Source of the DNA: Symsagittifera roscoffensis
Lineage: Eukaryota > Xenacoelomorpha > Acoela > Convolutidae
NCBI RefSeq assembly: GCF_963678635.1
Contig: NC_087064.1
Location: 5,990,411 to 6,054,410 of the forward strand
DNA length: 64,000 nucleotides
Reading direction: 5' to 3'
Shown here: positions 47,800 through 58,300 of the stretch, one piece after another
Position numbering within the stretch: the first letter of the stretch is position 1
How the letters are laid out: each line of letters begins with the position of its first letter
The notes under the pieces: model-generated
The model's database searches: none
Seen by the model: only the letters and a program-made list of their open reading frames with translations
What the model was told of the DNA's origin: nothing
Position numbers and translations under genes: made by a program

Positions 47800-47809
47800 T
47801 ATAGCATAT
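47800..47809 (-). promoter_or_regulatory. ATF6 3' splice site close to the ATG
   Basis: TTGTTCTTTGCAG is followed by ATATGCTATA and the start codon. The coding region is otherwise intronless, so this single acceptor points to a 5'UTR intron or trans-splicing and argues against a processed retrocopy. Confidence 0.75.
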
Positions 47810-47879
47810 CTGCAAAGAACAAAAACATTTCATTATTAATTAAGAGAAGGCGGCAATTAATGCTCGCTCATTAAACAGA

Positions 47880-48690
47880 ACAAGATCTGCAGGCTTTTGA
47901 GTAAACTCTGACAGCACTAAATTACAGGGTGGGTAATTTCAAATGTTATATTTTTTTTAAATTCAAATTTTGAAAAACCATATAACTGTTAGTTCTCGAA
48001 ATTTTGAAGGCCCCTGGCAATATTTGGGGACCAGATTTGCAACCACTGAGAGATTTGCAATCACTGGTTAAGAATTTGCAATGGAGAGAATTTGCAACCA
48101 CTGGCCAGAAAAAATCATAAAAACGCCACGTTTTGGAAACTTAAAGCATATAAGAATTTCAACGCAAGTGGCATTTCATCTTCAGATTTGTAAGTCCTGA
48201 GAATAATCTCACAAGACCCAATTACAAGGTTGGAAGTTTGATATCTTTTGAATTTTTTAAATCCAAGTCATATCTCAAAACTACAAAGATTTGAGCAGTC
48301 ATAATTGGAGGCAAGATTCGCAATCCTAGAGAACACTCAGACAGTCCCAAGTACAGCGTTCAGAATTTCAAATTTGGAAAAAAATGTAAGTTTAAGATTT
48401 TTGAAAACATCCCAAAAAAAACCGTCGTATCTCGCAAAGTAAAAAGATTTAGGTGTTCAAAATCGGAGGCCAAATTTGCAACCCTTGGGGGAACCCTGAC
48501 ACCACCCCATTTTTGGGTTGCTAATTTCAAACTTGGTGAAATGATCACTGAAATCAACCTGGAAAAACGAACTAAAATTCTTTCGTTAAACTGGCAGTTT
48601 ACTGTCGAGCAAAAATAATACGTTGAAATACATGGCGAAATATTGAAGCCCGCATTTAAATACATTATAGATAGATAATGCAAACCCATT
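47880..48690. repeat. ~165-bp satellite array 2 with the same end module
   Basis: About four diverged monomers of the family seen at 37.8-39.6 kb (catatctcaaaactacaaag, atttgagcagtcataa, aaccctgacacca, gggttgctaatttcaaa). The right end carries the same non-repeat module as array 1: aatacgctgaa-like aatacgttgaa, atggcga, then gaagcccgcatttaaatac and tatagatag. Located immediately upstream of ATF6. Confidence 0.8.
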
Positions 48691-48989
48691 AGGCCCAGCA
48701 GATATCCATGAAGTTTTTTGCATGACTCATGATCAATTAATCAAAGGAATTTTTAAACACATGAGCAGATTTAAAAGCTATTTTAATAGCAGTTTTTTCT
48801 GACCGAATTTAAGCGGTAAGAGCATTTAAATTTCAGCTAGCAACCCAGTGCAACATTTTTTGCATTCATAATGCTTTTTTCTGCAAACACTGTACCAGAT
48901 CATCCTCTGACGACCAGTTCCCCATTCCGGTTTATCGCCAATTGTAAATGATATGTCACTAACTGACAAACCCTCAACTATCAACCTGA

Positions 48990-50037
48990 ATTTGCATGAT
49001 CTTCTGGAAGCTACTAAAGCCGGTTCTTCGATACTGAAAAGAGTACCAAAAGGCTCACGTAACCAGCTAGTTGACTTAATGTCTGTAAGATCAGAACGTT
49101 TTAGATAGTCCTGATTCTGTGGATAACTGGTGTGAGCGTGAGCTCCATCAAATATATTTTTTTTGCCAACAGAAGCCTACGCGGACTCGGAAAAAAAACA
49201 TCGTAAGTCGCTAGCAACCGAGATCAATAGACAGATAGCTGATTTCGACAGTCAGCTATGAGCCCCGAAAAAACGGTACCAGGAAAACTACGAAGCTAAG
49301 CACTGATGAATTGAAAGCACGCGCAGTTACCGCCAAGATTAACAACGCTAACATCAAAGCAGCGGTCTGTATAGCCTCTTCGGATAACACAATCGCCCCA
49401 AACACAGAAGACACTCTACAAAACTTGGAGAAGCACCCATCGAGCCAGCAAGAAACACCAGAACCAGTTCTCACCGAAGAGTGCTTCAGTGTTGACAGTG
49501 ACCGAACCAAAAATGCTATTCTGTAATTTCCCTCGGGCCCGACTGGTGGACAAGATCGTTTACCCCCGCAAGTTTCAAAGGATTTGACTTCCCTAAAAAC
49601 CGGTGAACACAGCATCAAACTCCTCAACAGCCTTGCGTTTTTGATCAAAACCGTTGCTGCGGGTGATATGCTATGGATTTTACACCTTTGAGGGTGATAT
49701 GCTAAGGATAAGACAGCGGCATTTGACTTATCGCCGCGGGTAACACACTTAAAAGGCTTGTTTCGAAATGCGCCGGTGAAACTGAAAAGAACAGCAGACG
49801 TGCAACATGCAGTCACCTGCAACTCGGATACGGGTATCGAGAACCGTTGAAGCAGCAGCTCACACTGTCAGAAAATGGTTGCCAATAATTGCCAGAAGAT
49901 TTTGTGCTTGTCAAGGTTGACTTCAAAAACGCCTTCATCTCTGTATCCCGGCAGCATGTTTTAGAAACCGTCAAAACCCATAATCCTGGCATTTTTAAGT
50001 ATACCACTTTGGCCTATTCTCGCCCTAGCTACCTTTT
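48990..50037 (+). pseudogene. Degraded non-LTR-type reverse transcriptase relic
   Basis: A plus-strand series of broken frames follows the order of a metazoan RT protein: a RVPKGSRNQLVDLM segment (49041), ARAVTAKINNANIKAAV and the SDNTIAP segment (49311-49460), a KLLNSLAFLIKTVAAGDM segment (about 49610), GNTLKRLVSKCAGE (49739-49780), HLQLGYG (about 49810), and LVKVDFKNAFISVSRQHV with the RT motif A aspartate (49889-49990). Stops and frame changes separate them, so it is dead. The fragment ends at LFY, directly against the tag-repeat at 50038, where another element begins. Base composition is more GC-rich than the flanks. Confidence 0.7.
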
Positions 50038-50400
50038 CTATAGTAGTAGTAGTAGTAGTAGAATAGGCTTCAGAGCATTAGCTCTAGGGAATTTCACCCA
50101 TTTTACAGTCCATGTTTTATCTGTTTGTTGTAAACATTGCAGTTTCCACATCTGCATAAGAGTTTCCATGTACATTTGTTGACTTCACTGTAAATTTTTT
50201 TGAAGTATTTCTTGGTCTAAGGCTAAAAGTTGGGCAGGCTCGGATAAGACAGTTGTATAGATGTTTCACACGTCTGAAAAAATTGTCGTCCTTTCTTTGC
50301 AAGCGGCTTTTTGGGATTTGAAATTCGCCTCTTGATGACTGTCGGGTGATTTCGCATGATTCAGATGGTTTTCGTTCTATTTCTACATCGTGTAACATTC
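50038..50400 (-). mobile_element. LINE-like 3' fragment with microsatellite tail
   Basis: On the minus strand an open frame (50398-50117) ends with a stretch typical of RT C-termini (FQIPKSRLQRKDDNFFRRVK then HLYN). About 60 nt of 3' sequence follow and then a (CTA)n tail at 50038-50060 that abuts the RT relic. A microsatellite tail at the 3' end fits L2/CR1/jockey-like LINEs. Its 5' boundary is not clear. It appears to be nested in the older plus-strand element. Confidence 0.5.
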
Positions 50401-50962
50401 GCCCGGAAGATACATATCGACGGATAACAAAACTAAGTCTTAAGACGACTGGCTAGCGTCTAAACAGAGCTTTGCATGTTTTTCACCGTCTCTACCAAGC
50501 CAGTACTTTTCGGTGGTCTTTTCCAACATCGGGTCGACAAAAACATTACTGTTCTCCGGCTTCGACCAGAACGCTCAAATTAACTGAACTACATGCAAAA
50601 ATAGTGAGCTCATGGCTGGGTCTCAGTATCCCCAGACCACGAGGTCACTCCTAAAAACAGGGCTACTACTTATTATATTACTATTGTTTTTGTTCAGTAG
50701 ATAAAAATCATCATCTCCATCGAAGATGGATCAACCCTTTCCCCCTAACTCCTAGCTTCTCATCCTTATCAAAATGAATCTAGATATTAATTAAATTCAA
50801 GTCAGGACTTGACAGGAAGCTAAAAATTCACACGAGTCAATAAAAGTTTTCCGTCCCGAGACCCTTCCGAATTCTTGAATCCGGTGAATCAAGCTCCTTA
50901 AGTTCGATTTCACGATAACACGGAAGGCTGGTTTCCACCCTTCACCGTTGCTCGCAACGGCC

Positions 50963-50994
50963 TTGCAACTATTGTAGCAGCACAATAGTTGCAA
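50963..50994. repeat. Perfect 13-bp hairpin
   Basis: TTGCAACTATTGT and ACAATAGTTGCAA flank a 6-nt loop (AGCAGC). Could be a transposon end, a transcript hairpin or chance. Confidence 0.7.
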
Positions 50995-52030
50995 CTCGGA
51001 ACGTTCTCTGCAATTCGTTGTCGTCTTCTTCAATTTCGATTTCCTCAATTTCGATAAAGTTGTTCTCGTCAGCGCAACTAATGTGGTTGTGTTTTCTCTC
51101 TCGTTTTTTGTTAAAATGGCCGTTTCAGCATTTCTCAGAAATGTGACGTCATCATTCGAATTTTTGAAATTTTAAAATACTAGAATATTCCAGCCCTCAC
51201 CGTTTGGCTAAACGTTCCAATAACGCCCTTAGTTCTTAAAAACCACCAATCCGGAAGGCTTACTGCTAAAATTCCGAATTCTGCAGAGATTGCATTTTTC
51301 ACATTCTGGTCGAATGTCACATACTCCCCGGACAGTCCGGTCAATGTCCTCATTGAATCGCGCAATGTTCGTAATCGTTACAGTGTCATCGAACAGAATT
51401 TACAAAATGCACGAAATTAATTTTATCCACGTCACATCGATTCACTGCAGAATATAAATGGCATCATACTTCATCATTATAGCCTTCAAATTCTTTCATT
51501 AATCTGCACATTGAGGATATAACCTAAGATAAAACATATTTTCTGACTCCCAGTGTCAATGTCCCGATTAAAACTTTTTCTCCTAGATTTAAAAAGTGTT
51601 GGCTTGCAGGACAGTCCTGCCAACCAACAAGCTAAAATTATCCTACTATGCTCCTTCCCTTCGGAAATCTTGCTTGTTTATTGTCCTGAATATTAAAACT
51701 AAGAAACTTTGTGGTTAGAAAGAACAATGAAACAATCTCCCTCTTCGAGAGATTACTCAAGCCTTCCACATCACCACAAAGTGATCAGTCTTCCTAAGTG
51801 ATTAAAAACAATCATGCAGGCTGGAATATTTAAATATATTCTTCTCTTAAGCCTTTCTAAATAAATAATAAGTGAGTGTCTCTAAAGCCACTTGAACTAA
51901 AATCAAAATGCAAATTTATAAATGCAACAATTTCAAAACTCAACTAAATGTTTCAGTTTTCAATTACAACTTGGTTGCTTGGTTTCTGACTTGAGTTTTT
52001 CACACACACAAAACAATTCTGAGTTTTGAC

Positions 52031-52062
52031 TTTTCTTCATCATCCCTTTGTTCTCTTCTTTT
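52031..52062 (-). promoter_or_regulatory. Candidate polypurine tract of the large element
   Basis: On the minus strand this is a nearly pure purine run (AAAAAAGAAGAGAACAAAGG then GATGATGAAGAAAAG), about 80 nt beyond the last coding stop. An LTR retroelement would have such a tract just before its 3' LTR. No second LTR copy is visible in the window, so this is only a positional guess. Confidence 0.25.
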
Positions 52063-52140
52063 TTCGTCGTTTAGAAGTTCTAAAACTTCTAAATTCTCCT
52101 AATTTTCTTTCTTGTTGCCTCCTGTTTTCTCGACCATTCA

Positions 52141-52911
52141 TCAATGTTCCATTTCTTCCTCCTGTGATACTGACTCCGCACTTTCGGTTTCCGTGTCTTG
52201 TAGCACGTCGTTGGCTATCCTGACGCCGTTGGAAGCCGTCCTCCAACACTTCTGCTCTTCTACCCTCTGTTTACAGCAAGGTAGGGGATCCACGTTGGAT
52301 TCTCTGTTTCTACAGAAGCTGTTGTGGAGACACAACTTCACGTTTCTCTCCAGATCTTCTTTCAGCATCTCTGCCTTCTCATATCCACTACGCTCACTCG
52401 TCCTGGAAATTCTCTTCACAGCGGTGGTCACTGCATTCCGATGGGTCTTGAAAGCTCGCTTGAAAGCTCCTGCCCCAATGTCCAGCTGATATTCACTGTA
52501 TACTCTGCCATGTTTCGACATATGCTTTTTCGCATACTCGTACAACCACGCAGTCATGTTAGCTCTGAACCATGGCATCAATCGTTTTCTCGCCCATATC
52601 TTCTTCACTTCCATCGGAATGTTCAGAACTTTGCACATTGTCTCAAAAAGATCTAAATCTTTTAGACAATCTAATTTCCGCAATTGTTCTCTCGTCGGCG
52701 CCTCCTGTCTATTATTTTCTCTCACATGAGCTTCCAGCCATCGTATCGCCATCATAACTCCCACTATCACTATTGTTACGGGCTGTGATGAATCTGGTAA
52801 ACCCATGGAGAGCAGCTCTCCAGAGTCCCAGATCAACATCAGATTACTACGCTTGGGATACCACCAGGTCTGCAGCAAGCAGTGGCAAGGAAACTCGTCA
52901 TGCGTCAACAT
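52141..52911 (-). CDS. Large element: C-terminal coding block, unknown
   Basis: About 256 codons ending in a TGA at 52141. No family recognised. It starts with a cysteine/histidine/tryptophan-rich stretch (HDEFPCHCLLQTWW), followed by a hydrophobic segment (PVTIVIVGVMMAIRWLE, residues about 64-80). The rest is basic and helical, and the tail is acidic and glutamate-rich (SAESVSQEEEMEH). It lies in a different frame from the preceding block (52905-53303), with the break close to 52910. It was therefore probably the tail of one long polyprotein, now frameshifted. Composition and strand agree with the rest of the element. Confidence 0.5.
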   Translation of the reverse strand: MLTHDEFPCHCLLQTWWYPKRSNLMLIWDSGELLSMGLPDSSQPVTIVIVGVMMAIRWLEAHVRENNRQEAPTREQLRKLDCLKDLDLFETMCKVLNIPMEVKKIWARKRLMPWFRANMTAWLYEYAKKHMSKHGRVYSEYQLDIGAGAFKRAFKTHRNAVTTAVKRISRTSERSGYEKAEMLKEDLERNVKLCLHNSFCRNRESNVDPLPCCKQRVEEQKCWRTASNGVRIANDVLQDTETESAESVSQEEEMEH

Positions 52912-53303
52912 GATGCTCCTCCAATTACGTTTCCCGAAGCTTCCAGCAATGGTTCCACTTCCATCATCACTCGGTGGATTTCATCATTCTCATCTACTGC
53001 ATTGTAATCTGTGACAGTTGATCCTCTCTGTTTCTGTTTTTCAAAGTCACTGAAGTTCCCGCTCACATATCCCATGAACTTCTTTCCTAGTATTGACTCC
53101 AACTCCTCTTTGGTTCTCTCTGGAATTGCTGAGAACATCTTACATAGTAACTCGTAAGACTTTTCAGACATTCTCGCCAATCTCACACACTTCGGCACTG
53201 AGAAGGCTTGATCCACAATCGTTCTTGTACTCTTCACGTCCACAGCTACGAAATGTACAGGATATCTGCTCTTGCACATTGGAGCCAACGTTGAGCCCAC
53301 CAA
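52905..53303 (-). CDS. Large element: coding block after an in-frame stop
   Basis: About 132 codons with no good ATG at its start. It is in exactly the same frame as the 53307-54848 block and separated from it by one TGA (53307-53309), one base away from CGA. It reads as the direct continuation (LVGSTLAPMCKSRYPVHFVA, then a helical part with KFMGYVSGNF). The end at 52905 is premature because the next block continues in another frame. Function not recognised. Confidence 0.5.
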   Translation of the reverse strand: MVGSTLAPMCKSRYPVHFVAVDVKSTRTIVDQAFSVPKCVRLARMSEKSYELLCKMFSAIPERTKEELESILGKKFMGYVSGNFSDFEKQKQRGSTVTDYNAVDENDEIHRVMMEVEPLLEASGNVIGGASC

Positions 53304-53306
53304 ATA

Positions 53307-54848
53307 TCATGCTCCTGATGGTCTACAATAAGTTTCGCTGTGTCTGATGTTCATCTCTGTTTCGATTGCTTCCCTCCATTTTCCTATGTATTTCTGCTCA
53401 GTCTGCAGAACTCCTGGGAATACTTCTACGCTGATGACTGTGACCATCTCATGTTTCTGTTCTAGATTCAATAGTGACTCTAAAGAACCAAATATGCTGT
53501 AGAATCCTAGTGCTGTCACTAGATTCACATCGGTTCCTCCATGGCAATCTGCTATCAGTTCCGTTTCCGTTCTTGCTTTCATCACTACATTTCCAAACAA
53601 TACTGTCAATTGCTTGTGTTGTTTCTCCAGGGTTTTCACACAGTCTAGACTTCCACAAATGTGACCCTCCAGCCCACAGACTTCCGCCAGACAGCTACCA
53701 GGTTTGACCCAGTCTTCTGGTCCCCAGCCAGGCAACTCTACTTTATCTTCTCCGTTGCTCTTAGAGGCTGTTATCATCACATTATATATGATGTTGAGGT
53801 CACGCAGGTTACAGTCTGCATTCAGTTCCCTCTGTACGTCTTGTGTCGCACGTAATATTGAGTCAGCGTTGGGACTAGGACACCATGATGGCCTCATCAA
53901 TTCCCACACTGCCATCAAGCTCGTTCTCAGTAATTCATCTGAGAATCCCAACCCAAACCCCACTCTCTTGTCGGATTTTGGTATTGAAGGTGCAGTCACC
54001 TCTTCTTCTAAGACCAGTCCCAATTTGGCCTGTGAATTGTTGACGCTTTTAATCGTTACAATTCTGGACGTCCAGAATCTTAGTAACACCGCCTGCTCAT
54101 AATCAAAGAAGCAATCACGTATGTCTTCACTCAGGAAAGGATTGTACGCTATCCCTATGATCCCGGATACGTAGCTATATGACTTCTTCTTGATCGGTCC
54201 ACAGTATTCACTGGATTTCGGCAATGCTCCCATAGATTCTTTAGTGAGTCTCAACTCCTTGTTTGAGAATCTCCTGATCTCGTCTATCTTTTTCATGGGT
54301 TCCAATTCTTCAGGTTCTTTCATGTTCACCCTCATCGGTTTACTTTGCTGCATATCCACCATTGCTAGTAAGAACATGGCTTTCGTTCGCTCATCGCCTT
54401 CCCTCAACATTTTAACACAAGTGCTTAATGCAGGTACTGAAATCTGCTCTATCAGGAATCGAATGAAACAGAGAGCGTCTCTCCGCTTTGCACACGCTAC
54501 TGCTGCTCCCTCCTGGACTATCAGATCCCTCAGATTCGTCATAAGGAAAACTTTTTCCTCCTTTGATCTCTTCCTTTCTTCTGAATCATATTCTTCGCGA
54601 GTCAGTCCCATCATGCACCAGGCGAACCTGAGTTGTAACTCTGTCCTTAGGTAAGGTACTGCCACGAGAGCGTGTATCCTTGGCGTAGTCCTCATTTCTT
54701 CTTCGAAATACCTCAACACTACTGCTTTCCATGGAAGGCTCACTAACTGCTCGATCGTTTCCGCCTCTACGTCAGACGACGCCAAAGTTCCATACGCCTT
54801 CTGCTTGAGGGTGGTGCCTTGCAACATCATTTCCAGATAACCCTCCAT
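53307..54848 (-). CDS. Large element: 513-codon block, unknown domains
   Basis: Open for 513 codons from an ATG at 54848. The ATG is probably internal: the same frame is open upstream across a single TAA (54861-54863) into the block to 55382. The first half is helical and charged (LQLRFAWCMMGLTREEY, CFIRFLIEQISVPALSTCVK), the second half mixed with short hydrophobic strands (NLVTALGFYSIFGSL, HEMVTVISVEVFPGVL). Codons for residues about 298-408 lie in the 333-bp segment repeated upstream. No homologous family recalled. Part of the mobile element, not a host gene. Confidence 0.55.
   Translation of the reverse strand: MEGYLEMMLQGTTLKQKAYGTLASSDVEAETIEQLVSLPWKAVVLRYFEEEMRTTPRIHALVAVPYLRTELQLRFAWCMMGLTREEYDSEERKRSKEEKVFLMTNLRDLIVQEGAAVACAKRRDALCFIRFLIEQISVPALSTCVKMLREGDERTKAMFLLAMVDMQQSKPMRVNMKEPEELEPMKKIDEIRRFSNKELRLTKESMGALPKSSEYCGPIKKKSYSYVSGIIGIAYNPFLSEDIRDCFFDYEQAVLLRFWTSRIVTIKSVNNSQAKLGLVLEEEVTAPSIPKSDKRVGFGLGFSDELLRTSLMAVWELMRPSWCPSPNADSILRATQDVQRELNADCNLRDLNIIYNVMITASKSNGEDKVELPGWGPEDWVKPGSCLAEVCGLEGHICGSLDCVKTLEKQHKQLTVLFGNVVMKARTETELIADCHGGTDVNLVTALGFYSIFGSLESLLNLEQKHEMVTVISVEVFPGVLQTEQKYIGKWREAIETEMNIRHSETYCRPSGA
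53626..53958 (-). repeat. 333-bp internal duplication, copy 1
   Basis: Apparently identical base for base to 54973-55305 (offset 1,347 bp). Both lengths are multiples of three, so the two copies lie in the same reading frame. This copy joins smoothly to coding sequence on both sides and is likely the original. Confidence 0.92.
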
Positions 54849-54860
54849 GGCTTTTTCATC

Positions 54861-55382
54861 TTACAGGGCCATTACATACCCTCTAGCCGAGTTCCGGCAT
54901 TCCAACATCTCCATGTATCCTCCAGTGGGTTCATCTATCGACACTGTCTCCGACACGGTTAGTCGGTTGTATTCCAGGGTTTTCACACAGTCTAGACTTC
55001 CACAAATGTGACCCTCCAGCCCACAGACTTCCGCCAGACAGCTACCAGGTTTGACCCAGTCTTCTGGTCCCCAGCCAGGCAACTCTACTTTATCTTCTCC
55101 GTTGCTCTTAGAGGCTGTTATCATCACATTATATATGATGTTGAGGTCACGCAGGTTACAGTCTGCATTCAGTTCCCTCTGTACGTCTTGTGTCGCACGT
55201 AATATTGAGTCAGCGTTGGGACTAGGACACCATGATGGCCTCATCAATTCCCACACTGCCATCAAGCTCGTTCTCAGTAATTCATCTGAGAATCCCAACC
55301 CAAACACTTGGGTCCTGCAACACTTCCCTTTCCATGATTCATGGGAGATGGCTTGAAGTCCCTCATTTTGCTCTCTCCACAT
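54861..55382 (-). pseudogene. Large element: block carrying duplicated segment, truncated
   Basis: Open for 173 codons. Its middle 111 codons are the second copy of the 333-bp duplication. The upstream junction (55305/55306) changes frame relative to the preceding 1407-codon frame, while the downstream part (from YNRLTVSETVSIDEP to NSARGYVMAL) leads in frame through a TAA into the 53307-54848 block. It looks as if the duplicate replaced or was inserted into the original connecting sequence. Confidence 0.6.
54973..55305 (-). repeat. 333-bp internal duplication, copy 2
   Basis: Identical partner of 53626-53958. The left boundary is shared tccaggg with c versus t beyond; the right boundary is caaac with cccac versus acttg beyond. 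No target duplication or inverted ends at the junctions, so a recombination or assembly origin is more likely than transposition. Confidence 0.92.
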
Positions 55383-58300
55383 TGGCTGAGTATTTCCATT
55401 TCCAACGTTGCTCCAGTCAGAGTGCGGTCACTCCTTTTGGATCTATAACCGGTTGACTTTATCCCTGCCATGAAAATGGGTGGCACCATCGCTATATCAG
55501 TTAATATTCTATCTGTGCCAGACAATTGATAATCACCTTGCCCCAAATCCATGACTTCTTCGACTCGCTTCCTTTTCGCTGAGTTACCAGCTTTCATCGA
55601 TATTTCTGAATCCACTTTCGTCTTTCCAATTCTCCTCGGCATCACTCTGCTGCCTAACTTCATTTTCATCGCATTGATTTTATCAATCACCATTTTCGAT
55701 CGCATCGTTCCTCTCCTGGTCCTTGACAGGTACACCACCTCTCCTTCATCGTCCTGCGGTGTCATCTTGATGGGAGAATTTGCTTCACTTTCATCAGTGG
55801 CTGAGTCGATCAATAACTCACTCAGTCTCCCTTCACACTCATCAAGCTTGTCAAGTACTTCTTTCATCAAGGGTTGATTGAGACCTGTTTTGAGAATGGA
55901 CTGGGTCCCATAGCTCTGAATCACAGTCCAGACTTCTTCCATGAACGCCACTCTGTCCAGCTTACATCCCGTCCTACTTTCGTGGTCTCGGTGATGTACT
56001 TCCCATTCTTCTTCGGGCAGCGTTCCCAAGAAAGGTACTCTGGCTGAGGCCTCTATTCTTCTCCTCCGAGGTGATTCCATGAGGATTCTCTGGTCGTTAT
56101 TTCTTGAATTGCCAGGAGAGCTGCTCTCCGGCAAATTCCGTTTCATTTCCATAAAGGCTGACGGAGGCTCCAGCGTCGAGGTGCCTTCATCCGCTGGCTC
56201 AGTCGCTTCCAACGTATCCGCATTGTTTTCAAGATCACTGAAGATGTTAAAATCCAGGCTGGATGTTCCTCCTGTCGATGCCCTGTCGTCTTCCCCACCA
56301 GCTTGATCTTGTTGCATGGGTTCTTCAGTCTGACGGCTTCCACCCTGTCCGTCATCTCCTTCTGACTTATCCTTATTCGAGTTCGATGGTCCTTGTTCGT
56401 CATTGTCGGCTTCTTCATGGAATCTCGGTATGAGCAATGTACCGGCCGATTTATCTTCCTCTTCTCCATGGACCACTTTGACTTCTTCGCAGCCGAAGGG
56501 TGCTAGGAAAGTTCTCGTCTGCAATACTCCTCCAACTCTCATCTCCTTCCTCACACTGGTCAGGATTAATGAGGCTTCAGGCAATTTTGTCCTGCCTCTC
56601 ATTCTCATCGGAGCTAAGCCTAGTCCCTTCCATTCCTCGTCAAATCTTCCAGGCTTGGGAGTAGCGGCGTTGCTTATTCGCCTTCTCGTCGCTTGATCCG
56701 TGTACGCAAATCGTGTGTACTGTAACACGGCGGCATTTCTCCCCACGAAGCATGGATCCATCGTCACCGAGAAATTCCCTATTCTCCTTTCATTGGTTTC
56801 GAATGCTCTCAATCTAGGAGTTTGTACTGCGGAGACTGCTACGAGCAGCATCCTTCTTATCAGAGGGAATTCAGGGATTGCCTCCGGTAGCTTCTTGTAA
56901 TCGCCCCAGTCCTTCGTCTCTTCTCTCACTTTGTGATAGGCTGCTGTGAGACGAGGCACTCTGGTCATTTCACCATTCGTTTTGTCATAGGGCCTCAGAT
57001 TCCAAAGCTTTGGAAACACCTCGATGTGTCCTCTTTCTACTTCTCCCATGCGGTCACTGAAGTGATCGTCAAAATTGATGACTGTCATCTCCGGCTCCGA
57101 TATTTTCGCAAACAACAGATCTTCACTCATGAGCTCCCGCAGTGTGTGCTGCTCACACCAGTTCAGTGTACTACCGTCCACTGCCGATATGAGGTTCAGG
57201 TGCAGCACCGACCTCCTATATGCTTCCACTTTAACGTCAGGGAACGCAAAGGTGACTGCTGGTCCATAGATCACTGTCACGAACTCCGTGACTCCTCTGA
57301 TCAGCGCCAAGGGATCGGTCCTCATAGCCAAGCTCAGATCTGTTAATAGCGGCATGCCTCCAACATGTCGTCTAACATCTTCCTCTCTATCAATTGTTTC
57401 GTCTTCTCCGGTTCCAAAGCGATTTTGCTGCAAGAGATATTGGATCAGAGTGTGTCTCAGGTCTCTTATTTTGTTCCACGAGTCCGTGGACTTCTTCATA
57501 TCCAGGCTCCTCACTCTCTCTTTCATCTGCTCTGGACAACGTGCCAGTTTCATTAGTCCTCCCAAGTTTCCGTGGGTTATTGCGATCAATGTCAGAAGTC
57601 CATCTAGTCGCAGGTTCTGTATTCCATCCGTAAGCAGTATCGCCGGTCCTTTCACGAAACTCTCCGCTCCGAATGTCACGAACAAGGCTATTAATTCCAC
57701 TATCGATACTTTCACTACTGCTTGGAGGAATTCCTTTATCAAATAGTGCGAGACTTTCGGGTAAACTTTTGCCAAGAAGGACGCGGTCCATCCGGCTCCC
57801 AACCCTTCTAGCATGCTGTCTGTCCTTTCAAATCCTTCCTGTCCCTTCACTTCCTGGGTCCAGAAGGTTTCCAGAGTAATCTGACACATTCTATTCACGA
57901 ACTCAGCTGTCTTTTCTCCGGCATTTTCCGCCAGGTTCACCTCCTTTAACAAGTAGGCGTGTATCTTAGTGATCATTACTGGGCCTTGCTGAAAAGCATC
58001 TGCACCCAATGCCGCTACTCTAGGATTCAGGTGTAGCCACTGGTTTGCTTCCGGCTTGGTTCTCAGCACCATCGCTTCCAGATGAGCTCTCGTCTCCAGT
58101 GAATTCTTTCTTCTCGTGTCTTCACTCGCCACTTCCATTGCTCGGAACCACAAGTCGTTGGACATTGCCGTGATCACTCGATGGTCGTCATCTATTCCTG
58201 GTTTCAGTTTGAGTTGCCGACTGAAGTTGGACAGTTCCAACCCCAGCACTTCGTCCAACACTAACATGTGTAGCGCGTGGTCCTTGAATCCTCTCATCGC

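Larger units (their letters stand above)
50400..52140. other. Boundary region, no gene called
   Basis: 50.4-51.4 kb keeps fairly high GC and short open frames (50797-51048 and 51180-51365, minus) without recognisable relatives; it may be more transposon debris. 51.4-52.1 kb is AT-rich and non-coding and would be the 3' flank of the large minus-strand element. It contains a near-perfect hairpin at 51597-51629. Confidence 0.4.
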
